Assembly (NCBI GenBank): GCA_030263275.1 | Contig: SZOR01000064.1 | Location: 1 to 22,741, forward strand | DNA from: DSNY01 sp016861185 | GTDB lineage: Bacteria; Pseudomonadota; Gammaproteobacteria; Burkholderiales; Burkholderiaceae_F | Direction of reading: 5' to 3' | DNA length: 22,741 bases | Shown here: one piece after another, positions 6,910-13,725 of the stretch | How the letters are laid out: each line of letters opens with the position of its first letter | How positions within the stretch are numbered: position 1 is the stretch's first letter | Position numbers and translations under genes: made by a program | Notes under the pieces: model-generated | What the model saw: the letters and a program-made list of their open reading frames with translations, nothing else | Told to the model about the DNA's origin: nothing | Database searches by the model: none

Positions 6910-7977
6910 ATGTTCGAAGACTGTTTCGATCGGTTGCGACCGATCGGTTTCAACCGGGCCGTCGCACAGGCGCTCGCGGCACTGGACGCGACCTCGTTGC
7001 AGGACGCCGCGCCCGTGCGCGTCGTCGGAGTGCAGCGCGACTCGGCGCTCGTGCACGATGGCGCGCTCGAGCGGCGCGCGCGCATCCATCCGCGGCTGGC
7101 GCGCGAACTGGCCGAAGCCGGCGGCGCGCTCGCGGTCGGCGACTGGGTCCTCGCGCGGGCCGACGGCTGCGGCGGGCCGTGGATTCACGCGCGCGCGGCA
7201 CCGGCCACGCAGCTCGTGCGGCGCGATCCCGGCGGCGTGCGACACGTCGTCGTCAGCAACGTCGAAACCGCTTTCCTGCTGATGGGGCTCGACGGCGACT
7301 TCAACGCGCGCCGGCTCGAGCGTTATCTCGCGGTCGTCCTGTCCGGCGGCGTCTGGCCGGTGGTCATCCTGACCAAAGCCGACATTGCCGCCGCTGCCGG
7401 CGCCGCGCTCCCCGCGCTGCGCGCACGGCTGCCGCCGACGGTGCCGCTGCACGCGGTCAACGCGCTCGATCCGGCGTGCGCGGACGAGCTGGCTCCCTAT
7501 CTCGGCGCGGGCCAGACGATCGTGCTGCTTGGATCGTCGGGCGCCGGCAAATCGACGCTGACCAACACGCTGGTCGGCCGCGCCGTACAGGCCACGCGCG
7601 CGGTGCGCGCCGACGATCATCGCGGACGGCACACGACGACGGCCCGCACCTTGCGGCTCGCCGCCGGCGGCGCCTGCGTGATCGACACGCCGGGACTGCG
7701 CGGACTGCGACCCGACGCCGACGCGGACGCGCTGGATGCGAGCTTCTCCGATATCGCGGCGCTGGCCGCGCGCTGCCGCTTCCGCGACTGCCGGCATCTG
7801 GACGAACCGGACTGCGCGGTGCGCGCGGGGGTGCCGCCCGATCGACTCGCGAACTACCACAAGCTCGCGCGCGAGCTGAGGCGCGACTCGCTGACCGTGC
7901 TCGAACGCAAGCAGCAGATCGCGCGCTGGAAAGTGCTGCAGCGCGCGGCGCACGCGCGGATGAAGATGAAGCGGTGA
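6910..7977 (+). CDS. rsgA: Ribosome small subunit-dependent GTPase A (RsgA/YjeQ family)
   Basis: 355 aa. Circularly permuted GTPase: the G4 motif TKAD (155-158) comes before the P-loop GSSGAGKS (208-215) and the G3 motif DTPG (259-262). The T-rich switch GRHTTTAR is at 238-246. The C-terminal zinc site is complete as Cys289, Cys294, His296 and Cys302 (C-x4-C-x-H-x5-C). The N-terminal part (about 35-105) is the OB-fold. The family assists late 30S maturation and GTP hydrolysis is stimulated by the 30S subunit. The start is taken at ATG before FEDCFDRL, with a weak GGAAG site; a TTG 45 bp upstream is also in frame. It could be a second rsgA-like paralogue rather than the primary copy. Confidence 0.93.
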   Translation: MFEDCFDRLRPIGFNRAVAQALAALDATSLQDAAPVRVVGVQRDSALVHDGALERRARIHPRLARELAEAGGALAVGDWVLARADGCGGPWIHARAAPATQLVRRDPGGVRHVVVSNVETAFLLMGLDGDFNARRLERYLAVVLSGGVWPVVILTKADIAAAAGAALPALRARLPPTVPLHAVNALDPACADELAPYLGAGQTIVLLGSSGAGKSTLTNTLVGRAVQATRAVRADDHRGRHTTTARTLRLAAGGACVIDTPGLRGLRPDADADALDASFSDIAALAARCRFRDCRHLDEPDCAVRAGVPPDRLANYHKLARELRRDSLTVLERKQQIARWKVLQRAAHARMKMKR

Positions 7978-8030
7978 CGGGTGCCGGGGCGGCGCGCTAC
8001 GAAAGAGGTCGCACCCGGGGCGATCGAAGG

Positions 8031-8072
8031 AAATCCCCCCTGCCCCCCCTTTCTAAGGGGGGTGTAGGGGGC
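8031..8072. repeat. Dispersed C-rich/G-rich palindromic intergenic repeat
   Basis: Nested inverted arms: CCCCCC at 8035-8040 pairs with GGGGG at 8067-8071, and a seven-C run at 8043-8049 pairs with six G at 8057-8062 around the loop TTTCTAA. Read through, it would translate to the well-known pattern PLPPLSKGGVGG, a hallmark of small repeats scattered in the intergenic DNA of many bacteria. It lies between rsgA and the first CHR gene. Confidence 0.85.
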
Positions 8073-8107
8073 AGCGCGGCGCGCGTCGCGACCATTACGA
8101 TCGCGGC

Positions 8108-8701
8108 ATGTCGACCGAAGCCGCACCGCTCGAACGCCCGCGCTCGCCGGGCGAGTTGTTCGTCGCCTTCACGCTGCTCGCGCTGCAGGGCTTCGGCGGC
8201 GTGCTCGCGATCGCGCAGCGCGTGCTGTGCGAGCAGCGGCGCTGGCTCACGCGCGAGCAATTCGTCGAGATCCTGGCGATCGGTCAGGTGCTGCCGGGCC
8301 CGAACGTCTGCAACGTCGCGCTGATGGTCGGCGACCGCTTCTTCGGCTGGCGCGGAGCGTTCGCCGCGCTGGCCGGCATGATGGCCGTGCCGCTCGCGAT
8401 CGTGCTCGCGCTGACCGCGCTGTACGCGCAGTTCGCGGCGCTGGCGGCGGTGGCCGGCGCGCTGAAAGGCATGGGCGCGGTAGCGGCGGGCATGATCGTC
8501 GGCACCGCGCTGAGGCTCGCGCCGGCGTTGCGCACGAACGCGCTGGGGTTGCCGGCGTGTCTCGCCTTCGGCGCCGCGGCCTTCGTGCTGGTTGCGCTCG
8601 TGCGCGCGCCGCTCGTCTGGGTGCTGCTCGCGCTTGGTGCAATCGCCTGCGCCGTCGCCGCCTGGCGGCTGCGCGCGCGCGACGCGAGCGCGTCGCGATG
8701 A
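8108..8701 (+). CDS. Chromate transporter, first short-chain CHR domain protein
   Basis: 197 aa, a single CHR domain rather than the fused two-domain ChrA. Family landmarks: the FGG motif in LQGFGGVLAIAQRV (about 27-40), a conserved RRWLTREQFVEILAIGQVLPGPN block (about 44-66) and five to six hydrophobic helices. CHR proteins are inner-membrane exporters, best known for chromate efflux in exchange with sulphate, though many homologues have no proven substrate. The stop codon overlaps the start of the next CHR gene by ATGA, so the two halves are translationally coupled and presumably form a heterodimer. Confidence 0.9.
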   Translation: MSTEAAPLERPRSPGELFVAFTLLALQGFGGVLAIAQRVLCEQRRWLTREQFVEILAIGQVLPGPNVCNVALMVGDRFFGWRGAFAALAGMMAVPLAIVLALTALYAQFAALAAVAGALKGMGAVAAGMIVGTALRLAPALRTNALGLPACLAFGAAAFVLVALVRAPLVWVLLALGAIACAVAAWRLRARDASASR

Positions 8702-9246
8702 GCGGTCCGTTCGCGCTGCCGCTGTCCGCGGGCGAACTCGCCGCGCTGTTCGGTCACTTCCTGTTGCTGTCGCTGCTGGCGATCGGCGGCGCGATCACGG
8801 TCGCGCCCGAGATGCATCGCGTGCTGGTCGACCGCATGGCGCTGCTGACCGATGCGCAGTTCAACGCATCGATCGCCATCGCGCAGGCCGCGCCGGGGCC
8901 GAACGTGCTGTTCGTCGCGGTGATGGGCTACCAGGCGGGAGGCCCCGTCGCCGCGCTGGTCGCGCTCGCCGCGATCATGCTGCCGTCGACCACGCTCGCG
9001 CTGGCCGCCTCGCGCTGGGGTCACGCGCGCCGCGAGTGGCGCCCGGTGCAGGCGTTCAAGGCCGGCATGGCACCGATCGTCATCGCGCTGCTGATGGCCA
9101 CCGGTTGGATCCTCGCGGCGGCCACGCCGGGCTGGCGGCATCTCGTGCTGACGGTCGCCGCCGCGCTGCTGGTCTGGCGCACGCGGATCCACCTGCTGTG
9201 GCTGATCGGCGCCGGCGCGGTCGCCGGTGCGCTCGGGTGGGTCTGA
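8698..9246 (+). CDS. Chromate transporter, second short-chain CHR domain protein
   Basis: 182 aa, single CHR domain. It carries the corresponding landmarks: LLAIGGAITVAPEMHRVLVD (about 25-44), in which GG is kept, and FNASIAIAQAAPGPNVLFV (about 54-72), with several membrane helices after it. The ATG overlaps the stop of the preceding CHR gene (ATGA). Together they look like the two halves of a bidomain ChrA encoded separately, as known for short-chain CHR pairs. It converges on the nsrR-like gene with only a 5-bp gap. Chromate specificity is inferred from family membership only. Confidence 0.9.
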   Translation: MSGPFALPLSAGELAALFGHFLLLSLLAIGGAITVAPEMHRVLVDRMALLTDAQFNASIAIAQAAPGPNVLFVAVMGYQAGGPVAALVALAAIMLPSTTLALAASRWGHARREWRPVQAFKAGMAPIVIALLMATGWILAAATPGWRHLVLTVAAALLVWRTRIHLLWLIGAGAVAGALGWV

Positions 9247-9251
9247 GTCCG

Positions 9252-9686
9252 TCAGGCGCGCGGCAGCAGTTTCACCAGTGCAGCGCGGTTCTCGATCAGA
9301 TCGGCGAGCGTGTGGCGGTCGAGCTCGGCCATGTAGGCGTCGAGCGCGCGCTTGAGCACGCTCTTGAGTTTGCACGACGGCGTGATCACGCAGCGGTTGC
9401 CGCTCGGGCCGAAGCACTCGACCAGCGTGAACTCGCCCTCGGCGAGCCGCACGACGTCGCCGATCGAGATCTCCTTCGCCGGGCGGCCGAGCCGGATGCC
9501 GCCGCCGCGGCCGCGGCTCGTTTCGATGTAGCCGGCCTGGCCGAATTCGTGCACGACCTTCATCAGGTGGTTCTTGGAGATGCCGTAGGCGTCGGCGATC
9601 TCCTGGATCGTCGCCGTCGCGTCGGCGTGCGCGCCGAGGTACATCAGCGTGCGCAGCGCGTAGTCGGTGTAGTCGGTCAGTCGCAT
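9252..9686 (-). CDS. nsrR: Rrf2 family transcriptional regulator, NsrR-type
   Basis: 144 aa, family length. The N-terminal winged helix-turn-helix begins MRLTDYTDYALRTLMYLG, with TIQEIADAYGISKNHLMKVV as the recognition region (about 26-45) and the wing GRGGGIRLGRP (59-69). Three cysteines sit where Rrf2 proteins hold an iron-sulphur cluster: Cys91, Cys99 and Cys105; the segment CVITPSCKL closely resembles NsrR rather than IscR. NsrR represses nitric-oxide stress genes and is released when NO damages its cluster. An NsrR-like palindrome lies 19-41 bp upstream of its own start, suggesting autoregulation. No NO-detoxifying enzyme is encoded next to it in the window. Confidence 0.9.
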   Translation of the reverse strand: MRLTDYTDYALRTLMYLGAHADATATIQEIADAYGISKNHLMKVVHEFGQAGYIETSRGRGGGIRLGRPAKEISIGDVVRLAEGEFTLVECFGPSGNRCVITPSCKLKSVLKRALDAYMAELDRHTLADLIENRAALVKLLPRA

Positions 9687-9704
9687 CGCGGTCCGGGCTG
9701 TCTG

Positions 9705-9727
9705 AAGATGGATTCCGGTTGAATCTT
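9705..9727. promoter_or_regulatory. Candidate NsrR operator between nsrR and rarD
   Basis: AAGAT and ATCTT lie at the two ends of a 23-bp element, the same length and ends as the known NsrR consensus. The left half AAGATGGATTC agrees with the consensus half-site at 9 of 11 positions; the right half is more degenerate. It is 19 bp before the nsrR start and 58 bp before the rarD start, so it could control either or both. Confidence 0.6.
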
Positions 9728-9784
9728 AACGCCGGTCGCGCGGCGCGTCTGACACAATGCGCGCCCGCCCCGAACTCCCGTCCG

Positions 9785-10675
9785 ATGAACGCCGGTATCG
9801 CCTACGCCGTCCTCGCCTACGTGCTGTGGGGCGTGTTTCCCGTCTATTTCAAAGCGCTGCAGCACGTCGCCGCGACCGAGATCCTCGCGCACCGGATGGT
9901 CTGGTCGCTCGCCTTCGTCGCGGCGGTGCTCGCGCTGCGGCGCCGCTTCGACTGGCTGCGCGAAGTGCTGGAGCGGCCCGCGCTCGTCGGCCGCTTCGCT
10001 GCGACCGCTGCGCTCGTATCGATCAACTGGGGCGTCTATATCTGGGCCGTCAACGCGGGCCATGTCGTCGACGCGAGCCTGGGGTACTTCATCAACCCGC
10101 TGGTCAACGTCGCGATCGGCGCGCTGCTGCTGCACGAGCGGCTGCGCGCGGCGCAGTGGATCGCGGTCGCGCTCGCCGCGGCGGGCGTGGCCTGGCTGAC
10201 CTGGCATGCCGGCGCGTTGCCGTGGATCGGACTCACGCTCGCGTTTTCCTTCGCGGCCTACGGCCTGCTGCGCAAGACGGCGTCGCTCGGTGCGGCCGAA
10301 GGGCTCGCGCTCGAAACGGCGCTGCTCGCTCCGCTCGCGCTCGCCTATCTCGCCTGGCTCGGCGCAAGCGATCGGAGCGCGTTCGTCGACGGCTCGGCGC
10401 CGACGCGCTGGCTGCTTGCCGCGGCCGGCCCCGTCACGGCGCTGCCCTTGCTTGCGTTCGCGGCCGGCGCGCGGCGCATCCCGTTTTCGATGCTGGGCCT
10501 GCTGCAGTACATCGCGCCGACGCTGCAGCTTCTGCTCGGCGTGTGGCTGTACCGCGAGCCGTTCGAGCCGGGCAAGGCGCTCGGCTTCGCCGCGATCTGG
10601 ATCGCGCTCGCGATCTATTCCGCCGAAGGCCTGTGGCAGACGTGGCGGCGCGCGCCGCCGTCCTCCGCCGTCTGA
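9785..10675 (+). CDS. rarD: RarD, EamA/DMT-superfamily transporter
   Basis: 296 aa, close to the RarD family length. The opening MNAGIAYAVLAYVLWGVFPVYFKAL is typical of RarD (chloramphenicol-sensitive protein). The block LVSINWGVYIWAVNAGHVVDASLGYFINPLVNV (about 78-110) is the diagnostic RarD segment, and ten hydrophobic helices can be traced. The natural substrate of this inner-membrane permease is unsettled; the name reflects an old resistance phenotype. The ATG is chosen for family agreement; no good ribosome-binding site is seen. It diverges from nsrR across the candidate operator and converges with the lipoprotein gene with a 10-bp gap. Confidence 0.94.
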   Translation: MNAGIAYAVLAYVLWGVFPVYFKALQHVAATEILAHRMVWSLAFVAAVLALRRRFDWLREVLERPALVGRFAATAALVSINWGVYIWAVNAGHVVDASLGYFINPLVNVAIGALLLHERLRAAQWIAVALAAAGVAWLTWHAGALPWIGLTLAFSFAAYGLLRKTASLGAAEGLALETALLAPLALAYLAWLGASDRSAFVDGSAPTRWLLAAAGPVTALPLLAFAAGARRIPFSMLGLLQYIAPTLQLLLGVWLYREPFEPGKALGFAAIWIALAIYSAEGLWQTWRRAPPSSAV

Positions 10676-10685
10676 GCGGCGCGTC

Positions 10686-11267
10686 TCAACTGCGCAGCCG
10701 TGCACTGCGCGCCATCGCCTCGATCTGCGACTGATAGCGCGGGAAGAAGGCCAGCCGCGGCGCCGAATACATGATGACGAACAGCTCGTTGCCGCGCACG
10801 GCGCCGTAGGCGATGCCCGACAGCCGCACCTCGTCGACCTTGCGCACCATCGAGAAGTGGAAGCGGAAGCCCTTGCCGCCGAGGAATTCGGCCGGCTCGA
10901 GCCTATCGAGCGTGAAGGTCGAGCCGTCGGCGGTCAGCAGGTTCTGGTACAGCGCGACGATCTCGTGCGGCTCCATCGAGGCGCGGAACGTCAGCGGGCG
11001 CTGCTCCTTGTCGCCGCGCGGCGCCTGCGCGATCACTGCGCCGTCCTTGATGCCGACATAGAACTGCAGGCGGTCGACCGTGAAGCCTTCGACGGTCCAG
11101 GTCGGCGCGCCGCCGGCCGCGCCCCCTTCGAACTGGTTCCACGGTCCGTCCAGATGAACGACCAGGCGCTCGGCGACGACGGCCTCGCCGCGCTCGACCT
11201 TGGTGACCGTCGCGCAACCGGCGAGTGCGAGCAGGGACAGCAGCGTCAGCAGGCGCAGCAGCTTCAT
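10686..11267 (-). CDS. Lipoprotein, last gene of a coupled envelope operon
   Basis: 193 aa. Signal peptide with lipobox LAGC, so acylation at Cys18 is expected; the residue after it is Ala, compatible with outer-membrane sorting. The mature part is an alpha/beta-looking chain with no domain I can name; it contains NELFVIMYSAPRLAFFPRY near the C terminus and LTFRASMEPHEIVALYQNLL in the middle. Its ATG overlaps the stop of the upstream M48 protease gene (ATGA), so expression is tied to that protein. A role together with the protease at the cell envelope is inferred from coupling only. Confidence 0.85.
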   Translation of the reverse strand: MKLLRLLTLLSLLALAGCATVTKVERGEAVVAERLVVHLDGPWNQFEGGAAGGAPTWTVEGFTVDRLQFYVGIKDGAVIAQAPRGDKEQRPLTFRASMEPHEIVALYQNLLTADGSTFTLDRLEPAEFLGGKGFRFHFSMVRKVDEVRLSGIAYGAVRGNELFVIMYSAPRLAFFPRYQSQIEAMARSARLRS

Positions 11268-12427
11268 GATTTCGTCTCGGCAAGATAACTCTGGATCAGT
11301 CCGGCGTCGGGCGCGGCCGGCGCCTTTTCGAGGTAGCGGGCGAACGCGGCGCGCGCCGGCTCGGACTGGTTGCGGCCGCGGAGAATGAAGCCCATCGAGC
11401 GGTGCGTCTGCGCCGGTTCGCCGCCGGCGCGCACCGCGGCCTCGAAATCGGCGAGCGCCTGATCGAGGTCGCCGTCCTGCGCGCGCAGCCGGCGCGTTTC
11501 GCCGCGGAAGTACTTCAGTTCGGCGCGCTGCGGCTGGCGTGCGACCATGCGGTCGAGCAGGACCAGCGCTTCATCGTATTGGCCGCGCTTCAGTTCGTCG
11601 TCGAGCAGATCGAACTGCAGCGGCGCGAGTTGCTCGGCGAAGCGCGCTTCGCCCGTGTCGCCACCGGCATCCCCCGCCCACTGCAGCAGCGCGTCGCGCC
11701 GTTCGTCCGAGGCCGGATGCGAAGCGAACATCGGGCTGCGCCTGGACGGATCGCCGCCGGCGCCCGCCGATACTTCCTGCAGCAGGTTGTCCCACACCTT
11801 CGCCGCTTCGCGCGCGTCGTAGCCGGCCTGGTTCATCAGCACGACGCCGATGCGGTCGGCCTCGCGCTCGTGTTCGCGCGAGTACGCGTACATGCTCGCG
11901 ATCGTCGCGAGCTGGCCGATTGCACCAACCAGCCCGAACGCGGTGAGGAAGGTGCCGAACGCGCTCTTGGACTTGGCGTCGCGCAGGCGGTCGATCGAAT
12001 GCCGCTGCAGGTAGTGCGCGATCTCGTGGCCGATCACCGCGGCCAGCTGCGCCTCGTTCTCCACGCGCAGCAGCAGACCCGACCACACCTGCATCATGCC
12101 GTTCGGCGCCATGCTCGCGTTGAACCACGGCGTGCGCACCGGATAAACGCGGATGTCGGGGCAGTGCCCGGCGCCGAGCTTGCACGCGATGCCCTGCAGA
12201 TACTCGCGCAGCGTCTCGTCGCGCATCAGGAACGGGCTGCGACGCAGGCGCGCCTCCTCGCGCGCCATCGTCGCCCACAGGCCGCCTTCGTCGGAGGCGG
12301 CATCGGGGCGCGCGAAGCGCGGCGGCATGGCCCAGTCCCGCTGCTCCGCCACCTGCGCGCGCACCGATACCGCGCCCAGCAGCGCGCAATGCGCGCAACC
12401 CCACGCGATGAACTGCCGGCGCTTCAT
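11264..12427 (-). CDS. M48 family metalloprotease with C-terminal TPR region, Tat-like signal
   Basis: 387 aa. The N terminus MKRRQFIAWG carries a twin-arginine motif (RRQFI) before a hydrophobic stretch, then AQ as likely cleavage site, suggesting Tat export to the periplasm. The zinc motif HEIAH is at 134-138 (His134, Glu135, His138), with the third ligand in SREHEREAD (Glu187 most likely). The core resembles BepA/LoiP-type outer-membrane quality-control peptidases. Residues about 285-380 are TPR-like (DEALVLLDRMVARQPQ and QALADFEAAVRAG). The family cleaves misassembled envelope proteins. It sits between an exported alpha/beta protein and a lipoprotein, with ATGA overlaps on both sides, so all three are coupled in translation. 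Confidence 0.92.
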   Translation of the reverse strand: MKRRQFIAWGCAHCALLGAVSVRAQVAEQRDWAMPPRFARPDAASDEGGLWATMAREEARLRRSPFLMRDETLREYLQGIACKLGAGHCPDIRVYPVRTPWFNASMAPNGMMQVWSGLLLRVENEAQLAAVIGHEIAHYLQRHSIDRLRDAKSKSAFGTFLTAFGLVGAIGQLATIASMYAYSREHEREADRIGVVLMNQAGYDAREAAKVWDNLLQEVSAGAGGDPSRRSPMFASHPASDERRDALLQWAGDAGGDTGEARFAEQLAPLQFDLLDDELKRGQYDEALVLLDRMVARQPQRAELKYFRGETRRLRAQDGDLDQALADFEAAVRAGGEPAQTHRSMGFILRGRNQSEPARAAFARYLEKAPAAPDAGLIQSYLAETKS

Positions 12428-13161
12428 TGCGCGGCGGGAAAGCCCTGCAGCAGGGCGTCGACCGTTTCGGCGGCCTTGGCGGCCTCGCGCAGATCGCCCG
12501 AGGCGCGCACGAGCTGGTTGAACCACAGCACCTGGCCGGTTTCGAGATCGACCAGCGATGCGTAGCCGACCTGCGCACCGCCGGCGAGCCCGACGCCGAG
12601 CAGCGCCATTACGGCCATCGTCGCGACGCGTTCGGCGCTCGCATAGCTGTCGCGCACCCAGGTGAACAGGCCGTAGCGGGCGCCGCTGCGCTCCTTGAGC
12701 GGGCGCAGCGCGTCGCCGAAGCTCCAGTCGAGCTTGCCTTCCTTGGTCGGCAGGGCGAGCGGACCGCCGCGCGCGTGGTGGATCGAGATCGCGCGCGCCA
12801 CCGCCGCGTGCAGCGTCAGCAGCTCGGCCATCTCGTCGGCGCTGCGCTCGTCGATCTCGACGGCGTTCAGGCCGATGCGGTTCTTCTTCTCGACGAGCGC
12901 CTGCTTCATGAAGCCGGTCGCCGCTTCGGTCCAGTCGGCCTTCGGTTCGAGCACGCCGCCGGCGCTGACCGAATACAGCTCGACGTCGAGGGGCGCGATC
13001 AACACCTTTGCGTCCTTCGGCAGCGCCGTGAACCCCGGCGCCAGGCTGCGGGCCTGCGCCCAGGCGGCCGCCGACGCGGCGAGCAGCAGCAGGGAGAGCG
13101 CAGCGCGGCACCATCCCGGCACCATGCGCCGCGCGGCGGCGAACGAGTCCTTTGATTCCAA
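12424..13161 (-). CDS. Exported protein resembling CsgG/GNA1162-type envelope proteins, first gene of the trio
   Basis: 245 aa from a TTG start with a GAGGGGGAG ribosome-binding site at 13166-13174; an ATG at 13125 is an alternative with no such site. A signal peptide covers the first 36 residues (RR then a leucine/alanine-rich core, AWAQA cleavage); no lipobox. The mature protein opens with KVLIAPLDVELYSV (52-65), and near the C terminus has ASLVDLETGQVLWFN (201-215). Such a V-D-x-x-T-G-x-V-x-W strand is common in CsgG and GNA1162-like (DUF799) periplasmic proteins, so that fold is a reasonable but unproven guess. A hydrophobic stretch at 180-196 could be a membrane segment. Its stop overlaps the start of the protease gene (ATGA). 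Confidence 0.8.
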   Translation of the reverse strand: MESKDSFAAARRMVPGWCRAALSLLLLAASAAAWAQARSLAPGFTALPKDAKVLIAPLDVELYSVSAGGVLEPKADWTEAATGFMKQALVEKKNRIGLNAVEIDERSADEMAELLTLHAAVARAISIHHARGGPLALPTKEGKLDWSFGDALRPLKERSGARYGLFTWVRDSYASAERVATMAVMALLGVGLAGGAQVGYASLVDLETGQVLWFNQLVRASGDLREAAKAAETVDALLQGFPAAQ

Positions 13162-13317
13162 GCGGCTCCCCCTCGTGTTCCGCGCCGCTTCGCCGCGGAT
13201 TCAGGGTCCGCGTGTCTTCTCGAGCCGGCGCCCGGTCGCTTCCGATCGGCGCGGCGAATCTAACATCCGCCGCGCGCGCAACGGCGCCGCGTTGGCCGCG
13301 TACAACATTGGCCGCGC

Positions 13318-13662
13318 TCAGTCGACCGCGAGCAGCTCGACCTCGAACAGCAGCGTCGCGTTAGGCGGGATCACGTCGCCGGCGCCCCAGGCGCCGTAGC
13401 CGAGGGCAGGCGGAATCGTCAGCTTGCGCACGCCGCCGACGCGCATGCCGGCCACGCCCTCGTCCCAGCCGGCGATGACGTTGCCCCGGCCGAGCGCGAA
13501 GCCGAACGGTTCGCCGCGATCCTTGCTCGAATCGAACTTGCGCCCATCGACGAGCCAGCCGGTGTAATGCACGAGCACGTCGTTGCCGCTGCGCGCGACG
13601 GCACCCGTGCCGACCGTCAGATCCTCGTACTGCAGCCCGCTGGGGGTCGTGATCGCCGCCAT
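13318..13662 (-). CDS. FKBP-type peptidyl-prolyl cis-trans isomerase
   Basis: 114 aa, a single FKBP domain without signal peptide, so cytosolic. Active-site residues match FKBP12-type enzymes: Tyr33, Phe43-Asp44, Val62-Ile63, Trp66, Tyr89 and Phe106. The sequence VHYTGWLVDGRKFDSSKDRG (31-50) is characteristic. It catalyses cis-trans isomerisation of prolyl bonds. The start is the second of two close ATGs because GGAGAAG precedes it at the right spacing. It lies 63 bp downstream of the aldolase/phosphatase gene on the same strand and may be read from its promoter. The 156 bp after its stop contain only a short direct repeat of TTGGCCGCG (13292-13300 and 13308-13316). Confidence 0.95.
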   Translation of the reverse strand: MAAITTPSGLQYEDLTVGTGAVARSGNDVLVHYTGWLVDGRKFDSSKDRGEPFGFALGRGNVIAGWDEGVAGMRVGGVRKLTIPPALGYGAWGAGDVIPPNATLLFEVELLAVD

Positions 13663-13725
13663 GCGCTTCTCCATCGAGCGGGCAACGCGCCCGCGCCGGC
13701 GAGCATACGCGGGCGCGGGCGGTGT

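Noticed and set aside
8031..8072. Possible intrinsic terminator of rsgA
   Set aside because: The hairpin is strong but has no T run after either arm; it fits a dispersed palindromic repeat better.
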